In this document: in pieces, positions 32,094 to 44,138 of the stretch
Layout: each line of letters begins with the position of its first letter
How positions within the stretch are numbered: the first letter of the stretch is position 1
Source: Hyparrhenia diplandra
Lineage: Eukaryota; Streptophyta; Magnoliopsida; Poales; Poaceae
NCBI GenBank assembly: GCA_015847255.1
Contig: JADLZK010007806.1
Location: 1 to 64,000 of the forward strand
Length of the DNA: 64,000 nucleotides
Direction: 5' to 3'
Translations under genes and position numbers: made by a program
Notes under the pieces: model-generated
Told to the model about the DNA's origin: nothing
What the model saw: the letters and a program-made list of their open reading frames with translations, nothing else
The model's database searches: none

Positions 32094-32894
32094 TCAAGTG
32101 GAACCAACAACAGTTTGATCTCTAGAAGGGCCATCATCATCAAACCAGTTGTTCTCATAGTACTCTTCCAATCCCTTGTCCTCTGCTGCATGTTGTGCCC
32201 TTTCCTGCCCCAACTCCCAGTCCTTGACCAAGATCAGCTGCTCAATGGTCTCTGAAGTCATTGCTCGATAATGTTCCTCAATTATCCTGCCAGATAAACT
32301 AAAACAAGACTCCGAAGAGGTAGTTGAAAGAGGAACAACAATAATATCTTTAGCCATAAGAGAAAGAACAGGATAAGTTAGTTTATGCTCATGCTACCAG
32401 TTAAGGATATCAAAATCATCATCAACTGTTGCAACATTATCAGCATCAAGGTAAACACTGAGTTCAGAGATACCAGAAGATGTATGAGATGCAACATTTG
32501 AAGTACCAGAAGAGGATGAGTCTCCTCCAAAAATTCTGCCCCATGCCTGTTTCCTCTAACTTGTCAATCCAGATGGATGGGTGGTCCTAGATGGTCTAGC
32601 TGCACCAAACTTTTTGACATACTTGTCATACGCTTTATGCAACTCAGTTTTAACTTCATCAAAGTAAGTGTTGTAACTAGTTTTGGCAAATGGTTCCATC
32701 AATTCAAGTGTTTTATGTAAACCTCTAAGTTTAGCTCTTGGATCAAGAACAAATACAAAGGGTACATTCTTCCAGTACTTAAGAAACTTAGCCTTCATTG
32801 GCTTGATAACATCAAGAAGATGACTGTCTTTTTCATTCTCTAGCAAATGTTGTGCGATCTCAATCATTCTCGGTATCTCGCCGCCCAAGCTCAC
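32094..32894 (-). pseudogene. hAT transposase, C-terminal half
   Basis: The minus strand gives MKAKFLKYWKNVPFVFVLDP and RAKLRGLHKTLELM (32,894-32,556), part of the DUF4413-like RNase-H-fold region. After a gap comes DIIVVPLSTTSSESCFSLSG and EQLILVKDWEL (32,357-32,094), the hAT C-terminal dimerisation domain. The N-terminal zinc finger and first catalytic Asp are not seen. The gap and stops make it non-functional. Confidence 0.85.
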
Positions 32895-33195
32895 GGGGCT
32901 CTTCGTTGATGGTCATGCCGCATGCTTATCATCGCCGCTGCCCATATCCGCGGCGCATCTCGCCATCCTTCCGGCACCGCATTCTCACGGAGTGCGGCAC
33001 TAGTAGATCACCGGCTCCCTACACTGCCGGAGCCCGGCGCCGGAGAGGGGCAACGAGAGCAAGAACACAGTAGGGTGGCAAATGAGAGCAACAAGCGTGA
33101 ATGCATCCCGCCTAGACCAACGAGAGCAAGACAGGGCAGCGAGAGCAACAAGAAGTCCAGATCCCAGACAACCGAGAGCAATGAGCAAGATAGGG

Positions 33196-33199
33196 GTAC
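33196..33199. repeat. GTAC flank (left) of the Athila-like element
   Basis: GTAC precedes the left LTR and recurs at 42,012-42,015 after the right LTR. A 5-bp duplication would need GGTAC against GTACG to have mutated, so only four bases match. Confidence 0.7.
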
Positions 33200-34762
33200 T
33201 GTTGGTATTTCTTAGCGTAAGCAGCAAAGTCCGCAAGCGCACGAAAAGTATCGTTGTAGCACTTCACCCGGAAGTATTCAGGGTATCGTATTTTCCACAG
33301 GGAACGGGTGTAAAGTCTCTGAACTAGTTCTCCCAGAGAGATGAGATGAAAAGTAGTATGGGTAGTGAGGTTTTCTAAGGGTAAAGATCCTGAGTGAAGT
33401 TAACCTTGTCACTATCGATTTGCTTAGGCCACCGGAGCGCACCTGGTCTGCCAAGCGATACCGGCATAACACCTACACCATACGAGACGTGGGGGATTAC
33501 AAGGGACGGATGTGGCTGTCACCACCGCCTCCTACCACCTCGCCCGTCTATATATGGAGTTTAAACGAAGGTAGACTATAGCCTAGACACCACGCCTATG
33601 CTATCTTGCACTACTCTAGCGTGTCGACAACGCTTACCTGTTCCCGGGGTCCTTCTACTAGAGCACTCGAGAGCGACGATTCAACAAATATATAATGAAC
33701 AAAGATAAATTACTTTAAACTTAATACCGAAAGATGAACAACGATAATTCTTACTCCAATTAGTAGAATGATCGTAGAGGTACAAGTGTAGAGGAAGCCG
33801 TCACTCCAGACTTCCTTCCAACTCTTCCTCACTCACTCCCTTTTATTCACAAGTGAATGAATGGAATGGAATTTATTAAATGCTCAAGTGTTGGGTAATG
33901 GAATGAATTAATTACAAGAGAGGAGAGCCTCTTTATATAGTGGAGAGGAGGAGAGAATGGAGGGCTCTCCTTGAGTCCAGCCCAAAACCGACCTCATGCA
34001 AAGCATGCAACCGCCTCCAGGATGGTGCCAAAATATTTTCCCTCAAAATCTGGCTAAAAACCGGGCGGAACCGCCGGAAGGGCTTGAACCGGAGCGTAAC
34101 CGACCGAATACGCGCTGTTTTTATTTTCGGGAGAAAATCACGCTCCATGTAGCGGAACCGCCGGTCTAGTCGCTCTAATTGCTAGACCCGCCACCACCTC
34201 TCCCGCGGGCCGTGCTCAAGGGCCCGCCACGCGGGCCGCCGCCCGAAAAAAAATAGACGCTGAGCGCCGCGCGCGGCTCAAGACGCTTTCCCGCCCACGC
34301 CGCTGCCGAACCAGCCGGGCGCCGCGCGGTCCCGCCCCGAAATTGAATTCGGGCCGCGCCGCACGCTGCTCCCGCCCGCCGCAAAGGTCGCTCGGGCGAC
34401 GGGCCCCCGCCCGCCGCCGCCGCCGCCGTTGATTTCGGGCGCCGACGCCAAATAATGACGTCGGCCGCTTCCTTTTAATTTGCAAATTCCATATCTTTTT
34501 ATTGGAAATTCCAAAAATAGCAAATGATATATGTCCATTTTGACCAAGAACGACGAGCTCTTCGTAATGGTGTGCTTTGTTCCTTTGTTTGAGATACTTT
34601 TTTATCTCGTGAAAAATTAGAAATTCCCCGCAAAACAACTTTGGACCACCAAAACTTGTGGAACTCGTCCGATAAATAATATTTAATTATGATTTGAATG
34701 AGAATTTTGTCATTTTAGATGCATATTGACGGTCATAAAACATGTGTTAATGAGTGTCAACA
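33200..34762 (-). repeat. 3' LTR of the Athila-like element
   Basis: 1,563 bp, with inverted termini TGTTG and CAACA. It contains CTCTTTATATAGTGG near 33,930 (TATA on the minus strand). Confidence 0.93.
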
Positions 34763-34773
34763 AACTCCCCACA
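34763..34773 (-). other. polypurine tract of the Athila-like element
   Basis: Minus-strand GTGTGGGGAGTT directly precedes the 3' LTR start TGTTGACAC, the expected site of plus-strand priming. Confidence 0.75.
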
Positions 34774-35925
34774 CTTAGTCCTTTGCTCGTCCTCGAGTAA
34801 AGTTATGAAGAACTAAGCGGGTTCAATCTCCAAGATTTAAGATGCTAACATCTAAATTGCTCTAGATTTTTTCTCCCTTTGTAGTATTGGAAGTGATAAC
34901 CACACTATCTTGAATAATTGCAAAATGGGAATAGATAGGATTTCTATCTTCCATTTATACCGCATGCATGACACTGGTTGTTATAAATTTTTGAAAAAGA
35001 AAATCAGCTATGCTCCATGGTTGTAATAAAATTTCTTTTTCCTTTGCAAAGCCGAGGGTATTTAATAAAGTTGCACACCCTCCTTATATATATACCACCG
35101 AGTCAAGCTCTAGATTAATGGAGAGAAATGTCATACTCCTAGATAAAAAAAAAATGTGCAAGTATTTTTTTTTTGGTGTTCTTTTATCATGATGTTCTTT
35201 TGCTTTTTAAAGAGGCATGGGCTTGCCCTTATTTATTTTATTTAGAGAAGTGGGCTCTACTCGCCCTCGGACACTTATCCATTATTTCTTCTCTTTTTTT
35301 TTCAAGCGGGCATCGTGGTACCCATTGTTTTTATTTTTTCGAGCGGGCACGTGCCCATTTTTTTTTTTGCTAGCATAGCCCATGTCCTTCTTTTTTCAAA
35401 GATATAGATTCATCATGAATGGAACACAAGTTATATTTATTTTTGCACATATGTTTCAATCATGGGACTATGAAATTCTCTCAAACATTAATCTTCGAAA
35501 TTGACAAGCCTAAGGAGGTAGCTACTTCAAATATAATGGTTCATGCTTTGATTAAACCAGAGCATGCTTGTTTGATTTTTTTTGTTTTGAAAGAAAAACC
35601 AAGTCTTATTTGTACGAGAAAATGGAATTCAAGTCATCCTACTAATCCTCATAGTACAATTATTTAGATATTGTGGGGTTTCTATCAAGTAGTTGCTTAA
35701 CAAAGTATAGGTTTTGAGTGAGGAGTAAAATGTATGCAAATTACAATTCAAAGTGTAAAATGTGTCAAATTTTTGCGTACCTTTTGATTGTGAGAGAATT
35801 GTGTGCCTCCCCCACACCGGTTTTTGTACTTGTTCTTTATTTGCACAAAGGGAAAACAATACAAAGACAAGTGTAGACAAACAATACTAATAATGTGGTT
35901 AATGTATTTTTTATTAAATGTGTAA
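34774..35925 (-). other. 3' untranslated region of the Athila-like element
   Basis: This is 1.15 kb between integrase end and purine tract with only short, unrecognised ORFs and T-rich runs (35,165-35,395). No env-like ORF with transmembrane features was recognised, although some Athila elements carry one here. Confidence 0.6.
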
Positions 35926-36890
35926 TCAATTTTGTTTAGTAAATTTATTAAAAGCAATTATTTTTATTTCATCTATGTTTTCTTTAGACTTAAATGAAGG
36001 TTCAGGAAAACTTAATCGTTGACCGCTTACTTTGAATGTCTTACCTTCGTCGCCTTGAATTGTGATTGCGCCATGTGATGATGTGTTGACGACAGTGTCA
36101 CGGTCCTTTCCATTTGCTCCGAAGTTTTCCTTCACCGAAGAGCTTAACCTTGGAGTTGAATAGAAGAACTTTGTCTCCTTCCTTGAACTCTTTTAGCTTG
36201 ATTTGGTGATCGTGCCATCTTTTGGTTCTTTCTTTATAAAGTTTGGCACTATGGTATGCCTTCTCTCTATCTTCTTCTAGCACGTAAAGTTGCTTCTCCC
36301 TTTTTTTTCGCCAAGCCTAGAATTTCATCCATGTCCCATTCCCTTATCGCCCAAGTGAAATCTATGTTCTAACTCTACTGGTAAGTGGCAACTTTTTCCA
36401 TATACGAGCTAGAATGGTGACATGCCGATGGGAGTTTTGTAAGCTGTCCTATATGCCCATAGTGCATCAGGTAGCTTGTCTTTCCAACCTTTTCCCATCT
36501 CATTGACCGTCTTCTGCAGGATATTTTTGATTTGTTTGTTTGAGTTCTCTGCTTGACCACTTGTTTGAGGATGGTAGGGTGTGGCAATGTTGTGCTTTGC
36601 CCCAAGCTCCTTCAAAAAGTTCCGGAAGGTCTTGTCCGTGAAGTGAGACCCTCCATCGCTTATGACCATCTTTGGTGTTCCATAGCGAGGAAAGATCACT
36701 TCATGGAACATCCTTCGAGCATTCTTGGCATTGGCAGCTTTGCATGGTAAGGCTTCCACCCATTTGGATACATAGTCGACAGCGACCAGGATGTACTCAC
36801 TGTCATGAGACTTTGGGAAAGGTCCCATGAAGTCAATGCCCCAGACATCAAATATATTGATTTGAAGATTTTAGTGTAGGGGCATTGCAT
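35926..36890 (-). pseudogene. integrase, Athila-like element
   Basis: ORF 36,828-36,409 carries the catalytic core: VAVDYVSKWVEALP (first Asp), VISDGGSHF (second Asp) and GQAENSNKQIK (Glu), so all three DDE residues are present. The C-terminal part continues in other frames: REKAYHSAKLYKERTKRWHD and FKEGDKVLLFNS, then the GKLRSKWKGP segment and a tail to about 35,926. An HHCC zinc-finger region lies upstream near 37,000-36,850 (RRHQRIHKK in a broken frame). Confidence 0.85.
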
Positions 36891-37051
36891 TGCGAGCAGT
36901 GATGTTGCCTTGCATCTGGCATCTCCGACACCTTTTTATGAATTCTTTGGTGTCTTCGTGCATAGTCGGCCAGAAGAACCCACACTGCCAAATTTTGGCT
37001 TGTGTGAGGAATGCTCCATAGTGGCCTCCATATGGTGCTGCATGGCATTTT

Positions 37052-37633
37052 TCAAATGATTTTCTTCCCCTCTGCCATTGGTATGCATCTCCTCAATAGA
37101 CCATCAGAGCATACCCTGTACAGATACGGGTTGTCCCACAAGTGACATCTGCTTTCAGCTTGTAGTTTCTTCTTGCTTTCCCCTGGTGGTATGTACCCTG
37201 TGACCATAAAATTCACGATATTTGCATACCACGGGTTGGAATCTGTCACTTCTAGCAGCATGTCGTTGCATAACAAGTCATTTTTTGGTAACTCCTGCAG
37301 GTTAGAGACTTGCATATATGACAAATTATTTGTAACAATGTTTTCTACTCCTTTTCTATCTTTTATTTCAAGGTCAAATTCTTGGAGTAGAAGAATCCAT
37401 CTTATTAATCTAGGTTTAGGATCTTTCTTGGTGAGCAAGATTTTTAGTGCATCATGATTAGTGTAAACAAAAACTTTTGCTCCCACTAAGTAAGATCTAA
37501 ACTTCTCAAAAGCAAAAACGACTGCTAAGAGCTCTTTTTCTGTAAAAGCATAGTTAAGCTGACCTCCCATTAGCGTTTTGCTAGCATGAGTGATCACATG
37601 ATGCTTCTTATCTTTGGTTTGGCCAAGGACCAC
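37052..37633 (-). pseudogene. RNase H domain, Athila-like element
   Basis: A 193-codon open stretch reads HASKTLMGGQLNYAFTEKEL, LLAVVFAFEKFRSYLVGAKV, then KDPKPRLIRWILLLQEFDLE. This is RNase H joined to the connection toward the integrase (PYLYRVCSDGLLRRCIP). It removes template RNA during cDNA synthesis in active elements. Confidence 0.9.
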
Positions 37634-37685
37634 CCCAACAACGTAGTCACCGCATCACAAATGATCTCAAAAGGCAACGACCAAT

Positions 37686-38405
37686 CTAGGGGTTGGATGA
37701 TCGGTCTTTGAGATGAGTGCTTTCTTTGAGTGTGTTCAAAGCTTTAAAGAACTCATCTATGGACTTGAAAGGTGTATCCTTTGCTAACAGGTTCGTGAGC
37801 GGTCTAGAGATTTGTGAAAAATCTTTGATAAATTGTCTATAGAACCCTGCATGACCTAAGAAGCTACGGATTCCTTTCACATTCACAGGGGGTGGTAGTT
37901 GCTCAATAATTTCTATCTTGGCATTGTCTACCTCAATCCCCCTTTCGGACACAAGATGCCCAAGGACGATGCCCTCACGGACCATGAAATGGCACTTTTC
38001 CCAATTAAGTACCAAGTCCTTTTCTTGGCATCATTGCAAGACTTTGTCTAAATTTTCTAGACAATGATCAAAGGTTTTTCCATAGACTGAGAAATTGTCC
38101 ATGAAAACTTCCATGATTTCTTGAATCATGTCTGAAAAAATAGACATCATGCACCGTTGGAACGAAGCGGGTGCATTACACAACCCAAATGACATTCGTT
38201 GATATGCATACGTTCCAAACGGGCAAGTGAAAGTTGTCTTGCTCTGATCATCGGGGTGGATGGGAATTTGATGATATCCCGAATATCCATCGAGGAAATA
38301 GAAGAAAGAGTGTTTCGCTAACCGCTCCAACAATTCATCAATGAAAGGGAGCAGAAAGTGATCTTTCTTTGTTGATGCGTTGAGTTTTCGGTAGTCAATG
38401 CACAT
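37686..38405 (-). pseudogene. reverse transcriptase, Athila-like element, catalytic Asp changed
   Basis: ORF 38,405-38,031 reads MCIDYRKLNASTKKDHF, FFYFLDGYSGYHQIPIHP and MSFGLCNAPASFQRCM, then VFMDNFSVYG. Athila RTs have FMDD at this site; here the second Asp codon is AAT (38,094-38,096), giving FMDN, which should abolish polymerase activity. The C-terminal part (38,015-37,686, HLVSERGIEVDNAKIE, SFLGHAGFYRQFIKDFS) follows in a different frame. Confidence 0.9.
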
Positions 38406-38592
38406 TCTCCACCCCGTGACAGTTCGTTATGGAATTAATTCGTTCTTACTATTCTCAACGATTGTCATTCCTCCCTTCTTGGGTACCACATGGACGGGAC
38501 TAACCCGGGCCGCTATGTGGAAGCGGGATAAATAATCCCGGGCGTGAAGAAGTTTGAGGACTTCCTTCCTCACGACTTCCAACATCGCATTG

Positions 38593-39471
38593 TTAAGCTT
38601 TTCGTCGGGGTTCCCGAAGTTGGTGTACTTCGAAGGATCTACATGAATGCGATGAGTACGAGAGCATTGGGCTTACCCCCTTGAGATCGTGTAGGGAATA
38701 TCCTAAAACTGTCCTATGCTTTTCGAGGATGGCGATGAGTTTGGTAGTCTCCTCATCAGAAAGCTTATCGCTAATGATTACAGGAGCTTGTGTATCGTCA
38801 TTCAGAAATGCATAGCGTAAGCCAGCAGGTAGGGGTTTAAGCTCAACTGGAGGTCGTGTCAACACTTCCTCTTTGGGAAGGTCAAAGGTCTAGCCTAAAT
38901 CATCCTTTTCTTCTATGAAGAAATTGGCATCTTTTTCTAAGGATGATTTAGGTGAGTCAAATGGTAAGATTGACATGACTTCCATGGGCAGGTTAGGGAA
39001 AGGTTCTGCGATCGAGTTTTTGGCTCGAGCAACTTGGATGGAAAAAGATTCCCTTCCCAACTTTACTTCAAGATCCCCTGTTATTGGTGGGTCAACAAGA
39101 AATTTTTCTAGGGGGTGCCCAATCCGGATATCAAAATCCTGAATGTCGAAGACATAGAAGTCAAGGGCTAAAATGGCATTCTCTTGGTGTAGATTTATAC
39201 CATGGAGGACCCCTGCACTTTTTAAACTAGATCTTGGGCCATCTCTTAAGGTTTTGTTTGTGGGGGCTAAAAGTTTATTGCCGAAATAGGCAAGCGCATA
39301 AGATTTGGACATGAGGTTGGCCCCCACAGTGGGATTGTAAAGCACTTTCTCCCAAAGTCTTCCAATTTTGCATTGAAGGGTTGAAGAAGGGGTGAAAATT
39401 TGAATTTCTTCAGGGGAAAACTCCGCTTCTTCAAACCATTCCCTACTCATTATTGCGGTCAACTCCTTCAC
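38593..39471 (-). pseudogene. protease-like and linker region, Athila-like element
   Basis: ORF 39,471-38,890 holds NPTVGANLMSKSYALAYFGN, ALDFYVFDIQDFDIRIGHPL and KDANFFIEEKDDLG, a segment found in grass Athila-type polyproteins at the protease-like position. ORF 38,865-38,593 continues with PPVELKPLPAGLRYAF, the usual entry to the RT domain. Confidence 0.75.
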
Positions 39472-39490
39472 CGTTTCTCTAAGGGTTTCT

Positions 39491-40400
39491 TTATATAAAG
39501 GTTCTATAGGAGTGACCGTAACCGGTGGCTCTTTTGATATGAATACTTCGAGGAGGTGTTCCCAAAATTTTCATGAAACACGCCCCTCGAAGTGTTGAGA
39601 TTTTGAATGTTGGAAATCTTCCTTCGGAATCTCTCGGTTCGGGTAAGGGTCTCTCGGATAGGTGATTTTGGTTCGGCAATGGCCGAAGAGACTTCCTCTT
39701 AGATCACCTTGGGCTCTACATAGATGGGTTCTAATGGAGGAGGGATTTTAAATACGATCTAACATAGCTTCGCTTCCTCTTCGGTTTTATGATCGAACGA
39801 ACCTCCCAAGCAGCCATATATCGAGATGTAGGGCAGATTCCTTGCTAAGACCATAATAAAAAAATGTTGTAATAACATATGTTTTGGTAAGGATAAGGTT
39901 GGGCCAAGTATGTGTTAGGATGAAAAATCGCCTTGTGTGCTACACCTATTGTTTCCTTCTCTTCTTGGCAAAAGTGAAGGATCTCGACACGTAAGGTAAC
40001 GATTTGATTTTAAAGGGAAGAATGCAAGACAAAATTTGTTCCGCAATTCTATCCAATCTCCATTTACTATCCCTACGTTATGGGCGTACCAATGTTTCGC
40101 TCTCCCATCAAACGAAAAGGGGAACAACTTCCATCGGTGTGTCATGTGGCACGCCTTCATAGATGAGGCAACCACGTAGTTGCTCAAATTCCCTCAAATG
40201 TTGATAAGGATTTTCATCCACAAACCCCGAGAAGGGTTGTTCCCCAACCAAGGCTATAAAGCCGTATGAGTTCAAAGCCGGAAGCCGTGATTGGCTTCGA
40301 TGATTATGGTCGCCTAAGAACTTCGGCCTTTGGAGCAAGCAAATTGGTTGATAGATTTTTGCTCCATTAAAAAGGATATTTTTTTTTTTGATACAAGGGC
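39491..40400 (-). pseudogene. gag region, Athila-like element
   Basis: Minus-strand pieces read FSGFVDENPYQHLREFEQL (near 40,230), then MTHRWKLFPFSFDGRAKHWY (near 40,140), the order of an Athila gag capsid domain. Stops and frameshifts break it, and a downstream stretch to 39,491 is unrecognisable. Confidence 0.7.
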
Positions 40401-40429
40401 GAACTAGGTTCGAGATAATTACGACAACC

Positions 40430-40449
40430 GTTCGCCGCAACGACGCCTT
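40430..40449 (-). other. primer-binding-like site, Athila-like element
   Basis: Minus-strand GGCGTCGTTGCGGCGAACGG, eight bases inside the 5' LTR, is close to the TGGCGCCGTTGCCGGGGA site of Athila elements (tRNA-Asp type), with several changes. Confidence 0.5.
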
Positions 40450-40457
40450 TAAATGCT

Positions 40458-42011
40458 TGTTGGTATTTCTTAGCGTAGCAAAGAAAGTTCGCAAGCGCAC
40501 GGAAAGTACCGTTGTAGCACTTCACCCGGAAGTATTCAGGGTATCGTATTTTCCACAGGGAACGGGTGTAAAGTCTCTGAACTAGTTCTCCTAGAGAGAT
40601 GAGATGAAAAGTAGTATGGGTAGTGAGGTTTTCTAAGGGTAAAGATCCTGAGTGAAGTTAACCTTGTCACTATCGATTTCCTTAGGCCACCGGAGCGCAC
40701 CTGGTCAGCCAAGCGATACCGGCATAGCACCTACACCATACGAGACGTGGGGGATTGCAAGGGACGGACACGGCTGTCACCACCTGCCTCCTACCACCTC
40801 GTCCGTCTGTATATGGAGCGAAACGAAGGTAGACTATAGCCTAGAGACCACGCCTATGCTATCTTCCACTACTCTAGCATGTCGACAAGGCTTACCCGCT
40901 CCTGTGGTCCTTCTACCTAGAGCACTCGAGAGCGACGATTCAACAAATATATAATGAACAAAGATAAATTACTCTTAAACTTAATACCGAAAAGATGAAC
41001 AAATGATAATTTTACTCCAATTAGTAGAATGATCGTAGAGGTACAAGTGTAGAGGAAGCCGTCACTCCGGACTTCCTTCCAACTCTTCCTCACTCACTCC
41101 CTTTTATTCACAAGTGAATGAATGGAATGGAATTTATTGAATGCTCAAGTGTTGGGTGATGGAATGAATTAATTACAAGAGAGGAGAGCCTCTTTATATA
41201 GTGGAGAGGAGGAGAGAATGGAGGGCTCTCCTTGAGTCTAGCCCAAAACCGACCTCATGCAAAGCATGCAACCTCCTGCAGGATGGAGCCAAAATATTTT
41301 CCCTCGAAGCTGCGGCCAAAAACCGGCGGGAACCGGGCCGAAGGGCTTGAACCGGCGTAACCGACCGGATACGCGCTGTTTTCTATTTTTGTGAGAAAAT
41401 CGCGCCTCCATGCAGCTGAACCGCCACCAGCCAGTCGGTCGACCGACCGCCAGACCGCGCCACCGTTTCCCGTCTCCAGGTTCTGTGCTCCGCCACGTGG
41501 CCGCTTCGCCGGCCGAAAATAGACGCGAAGCGCTGCGGAAACAAGACGCTTCCGCCCCACGCTACGGTCGAACCCACGGGCGCCAGGTGTCTCGCCCGAA
41601 TTGAATTCGGGGCGCGTCAGACGCGATTCCCCCCGCCCGGTGGGCCGCTCGGGCGACGGGCCCCGCCCCCGTCACCGCTTGTTGACTGATTCGGTGCCGA
41701 CATCGCCGAGTGACGCCGCCGCTCCTTTTAATTTGCAAATTCCATATCTTTTTATATTGAAATTCCAAAAATAGCAAAATGATATGTCCATTTTGATCAG
41801 CGCAACGAGCTCTTCGTAATGGTGTACTTTGTTCCTTTGTTTGAGATACTATTTTTATCTGTGAAAAATTAGAAATTCCTGCAAAACAACCGGAGCACCA
41901 AAACTTGTGGAACTCGTCCGATAAATAATATTTAATTATGATTTGAATGAGAATTTTGTCATTTTAGATGCATATTGACGGTCATAAAACATGTGTTAAT
42001 GAGCGCCAACA
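40458..42011 (-). repeat. 5' LTR of the Athila-like element
   Basis: 1,554 bp, colinear with the other LTR apart from small indels and substitutions. GTAC follows it at 42,012-42,015. Confidence 0.93.
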
Positions 42012-42512
42012 GTACGCATGAGAGATGGGACAAAACCGCAGCCTACCTCTTGCCGGAGACGGGATGGACGGAGCCAAACTTTACCTAACCTCGCCGCCGC
42101 CGTGGATCTTGGTGAACATCGCCATCGCTACGGGGAGAGGGAGATCCGTGGAGGATCCGCTTGTCGCCGTCGCCGGGCAGCCAGAGGGAGGCGAATCGGC
42201 GCAGCCGGAGGGATTAGGGGTTACCGGGCCGAGAGAGAGGGGAAATTGATCGGGACTCGGGAGCCCGAGAGGGGAGCGGAGGGGTTAGGGTTTGGGGGGC
42301 ACATTATATATGGCGCCGCCTAACTTCTCTTTGACGGGCCGCTAACGGGGCTTTCCTTGAAAAACCGACATGCCCGGCCGGCTCGTACCTTGGGTCGGCG
42401 TGCACGGCCCACACCGGGCACGGGCCGCCCGCACGGTGCCTTCTAGGTCGGGCCGTGTTTGGCCGGGCCGAAAACCGGCACCCGCCGGCTACCGGGCCGC
42501 GGCGGTTTTATG

Positions 42513-42880
42513 CACGTATAGCTCACAGAGCGACGAGGCCGGGCTCAACTTCGAGCAGCTATGGCCCGTGGGTCCTCGCCAACCCGCCCCATTGTGGTGA
42601 AGGACTCTTGCGCTGCAATCAGGCTTTTGGCTCGAGGATGACCTCGATACCGAGTGAGGAGTTCGGGCCGTGATGGTGGGCTGCGGGCGCCCAAGGGCTT
42701 CCGGGATGGCAACGAGTCCGAGGAGGATGAGTATGACTCAAAGGGGCGTTTGGGAATGATAGGATCGAAGTCATTGATCGTGGACTCGGCCAAGCATGAG
42801 TCGAGGCAAAGGCATGCCGACACGACAGCGCGGTGTTGGCGCAACCCTATAATCGGGACACGACTTGATGCAAGCGGGTG
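42513..42880 (+). pseudogene. antisense accessory ORF of Tat-2, 3' part (after the hAT)
   Basis: Acidic, low-complexity plus-strand sequence (RDGGLRAPKGFRDGNESEED, EYDSKGRLGMIG) resumes beyond the hAT right end and ends near 42,880. It fits the C-terminal part of the ORF interrupted at 31,370, by position and composition only. Confidence 0.45.
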
Positions 42881-43800
42881 ACGCGCGGAGCCGGGCGAGG
42901 AGAAGCGGAACGATGGTTTGAATCAGAACGCGGTGGCCGCACCCACGCTCGTCGGTAATCGCACAAAGTTGTGTTTCATCGATGTTTGTATCGTGTTTAG
43001 CGGTTGTGTTAGCTAAAGATAGTGCGTGAGTTTGCTAGTACATGTAGTAGGCATCTCCGTGTGTGGAGTTATCACCTTGTAACCCCAGTGGCACATTGTA
43101 CTCGAACCTATCCAAAGGTGAAAAGGGCACCATCTCCCGGAGACCTCAGGCCGTTGTTTCGCCATTGTTGCGCCTCATGTGCTTGATCCGTGATCACTTC
43201 GTGTTCTAGCCACCATACGGCGAGTAGATTCGATCCTAGACTAACAGCGGGGGGGCCTCCTCGCGACCGCTCTTGGTGATGATGGCGCCAAGCACTCGCC
43301 GAGCTTGGAGGAAGCGAAGGAGGTGACCGTGCCCTTGGAGGTGGCGGCACGGTCGGGGAAGCTTGGTTACGGCGAAGGTAAACCGCCAGACGCTTTCTTT
43401 CTAGCCGAGAAGCATGGCATATTGATGACATGGACGTGGAGTTGTATACCAGTCCGTGCCTTCAGAGAGCAACATCGGTAGCACCGATGCCGAGCGGATG
43501 TGCATTAGGCGTGTTTATGACAAGGTCCGCATGCTTGAAGCAGTAGTATGAGTTCGCCAATGAACCCTTATGCTCCAGTTACATTGGGGTAAAGGTTGCT
43601 GAACGATGGTGCGCGACCGCAAGATCGCTACGCATTGGGAGGGCTGGGACGGAGTTGAGCATGACGACAAGATCAAGAAGAGAAAGAAAACCAAGACTTG
43701 AAGAGAGATGCTCGTGAACTAAGAAAGTTGTAAGATACTAACGAAGGGTTAGTTAAGACCCTCGAGAAGAAATTTTCAGGATGATGGCGTCGAGGTCAAC
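42881..43800. other. degenerate element DNA, unassigned
   Basis: No gene is recognised. A plus-strand frame around 43,255-43,540 is weakly coding-like (DDGAKHSPSLEEAKEVTVPL) but has no identifiable family. Confidence 0.35.
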
Positions 43801-44025
43801 ATGTTAAAGAAGCAGGCCCATTTGGTCTTTCGCGCAGTACGCACCCATACCATAGCTACAACAAACACTTTTGAGTCGAGGAGATGGCCGATCAACTTCT
43901 TGAGGCTCTCTCGGGCTTATCGGAATCAGATAGAGCAACCGGTCCCCTTCTCCTTAGTGGTTGGCATGGACGCCATTCTTCCTAGTGAGCTCGACGATTC
44001 CTTCCCTACGCCATGCCGCCGATGA
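43801..44025 (+). pseudogene. gypsy integrase C-terminal relic
   Basis: The 74-codon ORF contains SRAYRNQIEQPVPFSLVVG and MDAILPSELD, echoing the YRT...TPF.LVYG.EAVLP.E motif that follows the catalytic Glu in gypsy integrases. It lies on the plus strand, opposite to the other gypsy elements in the window, and is isolated. Confidence 0.5.
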
Positions 44026-44138
44026 CGATATCTTACTATTACTAATTGAGGCTCCAACGGAGGCTCCACGTTAATTCTCAACAGACGTGCACGTAAAAAA
44101 GATAAATGCTAGAAAATTCTCATATTAATTAGAAACAT

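Larger units (their letters stand above)
33200..42011 (-). mobile_element. Athila-like Ty3/gypsy retrotransposon, full-length but dead
   Basis: Two closely similar LTRs (33,200-34,762 and 40,458-42,011) begin TGTTGGTATTTCTTAGCGTA and end with CAACA. Inside, on the minus strand, are gag, a protease-like region, RT, RNase H and integrase in standard order, with a primer-binding-like site and a purine tract. RNase H words such as TEKELLAVVFAFEKFRSYLV place it in the Athila group. The polyprotein is broken into roughly ten pieces. Length is 8.8 kb. Confidence 0.93.
31371..42512 (-). mobile_element. hAT transposon, itself interrupted by an Athila-like element
   Basis: The left end (CAAAGTGTCGGCCCC) and right end (about 42,380-42,512) share the GGGCCG/CGGCCC-rich subterminal composition of grass hAT elements. 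A hAT transposase lies on the minus strand at 32,094-32,894. Bases 33,200-42,011 are a later LTR retrotransposon insertion in its 5' part. An 8-bp target duplication was not recognised, so outer limits are approximate. Confidence 0.75.
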
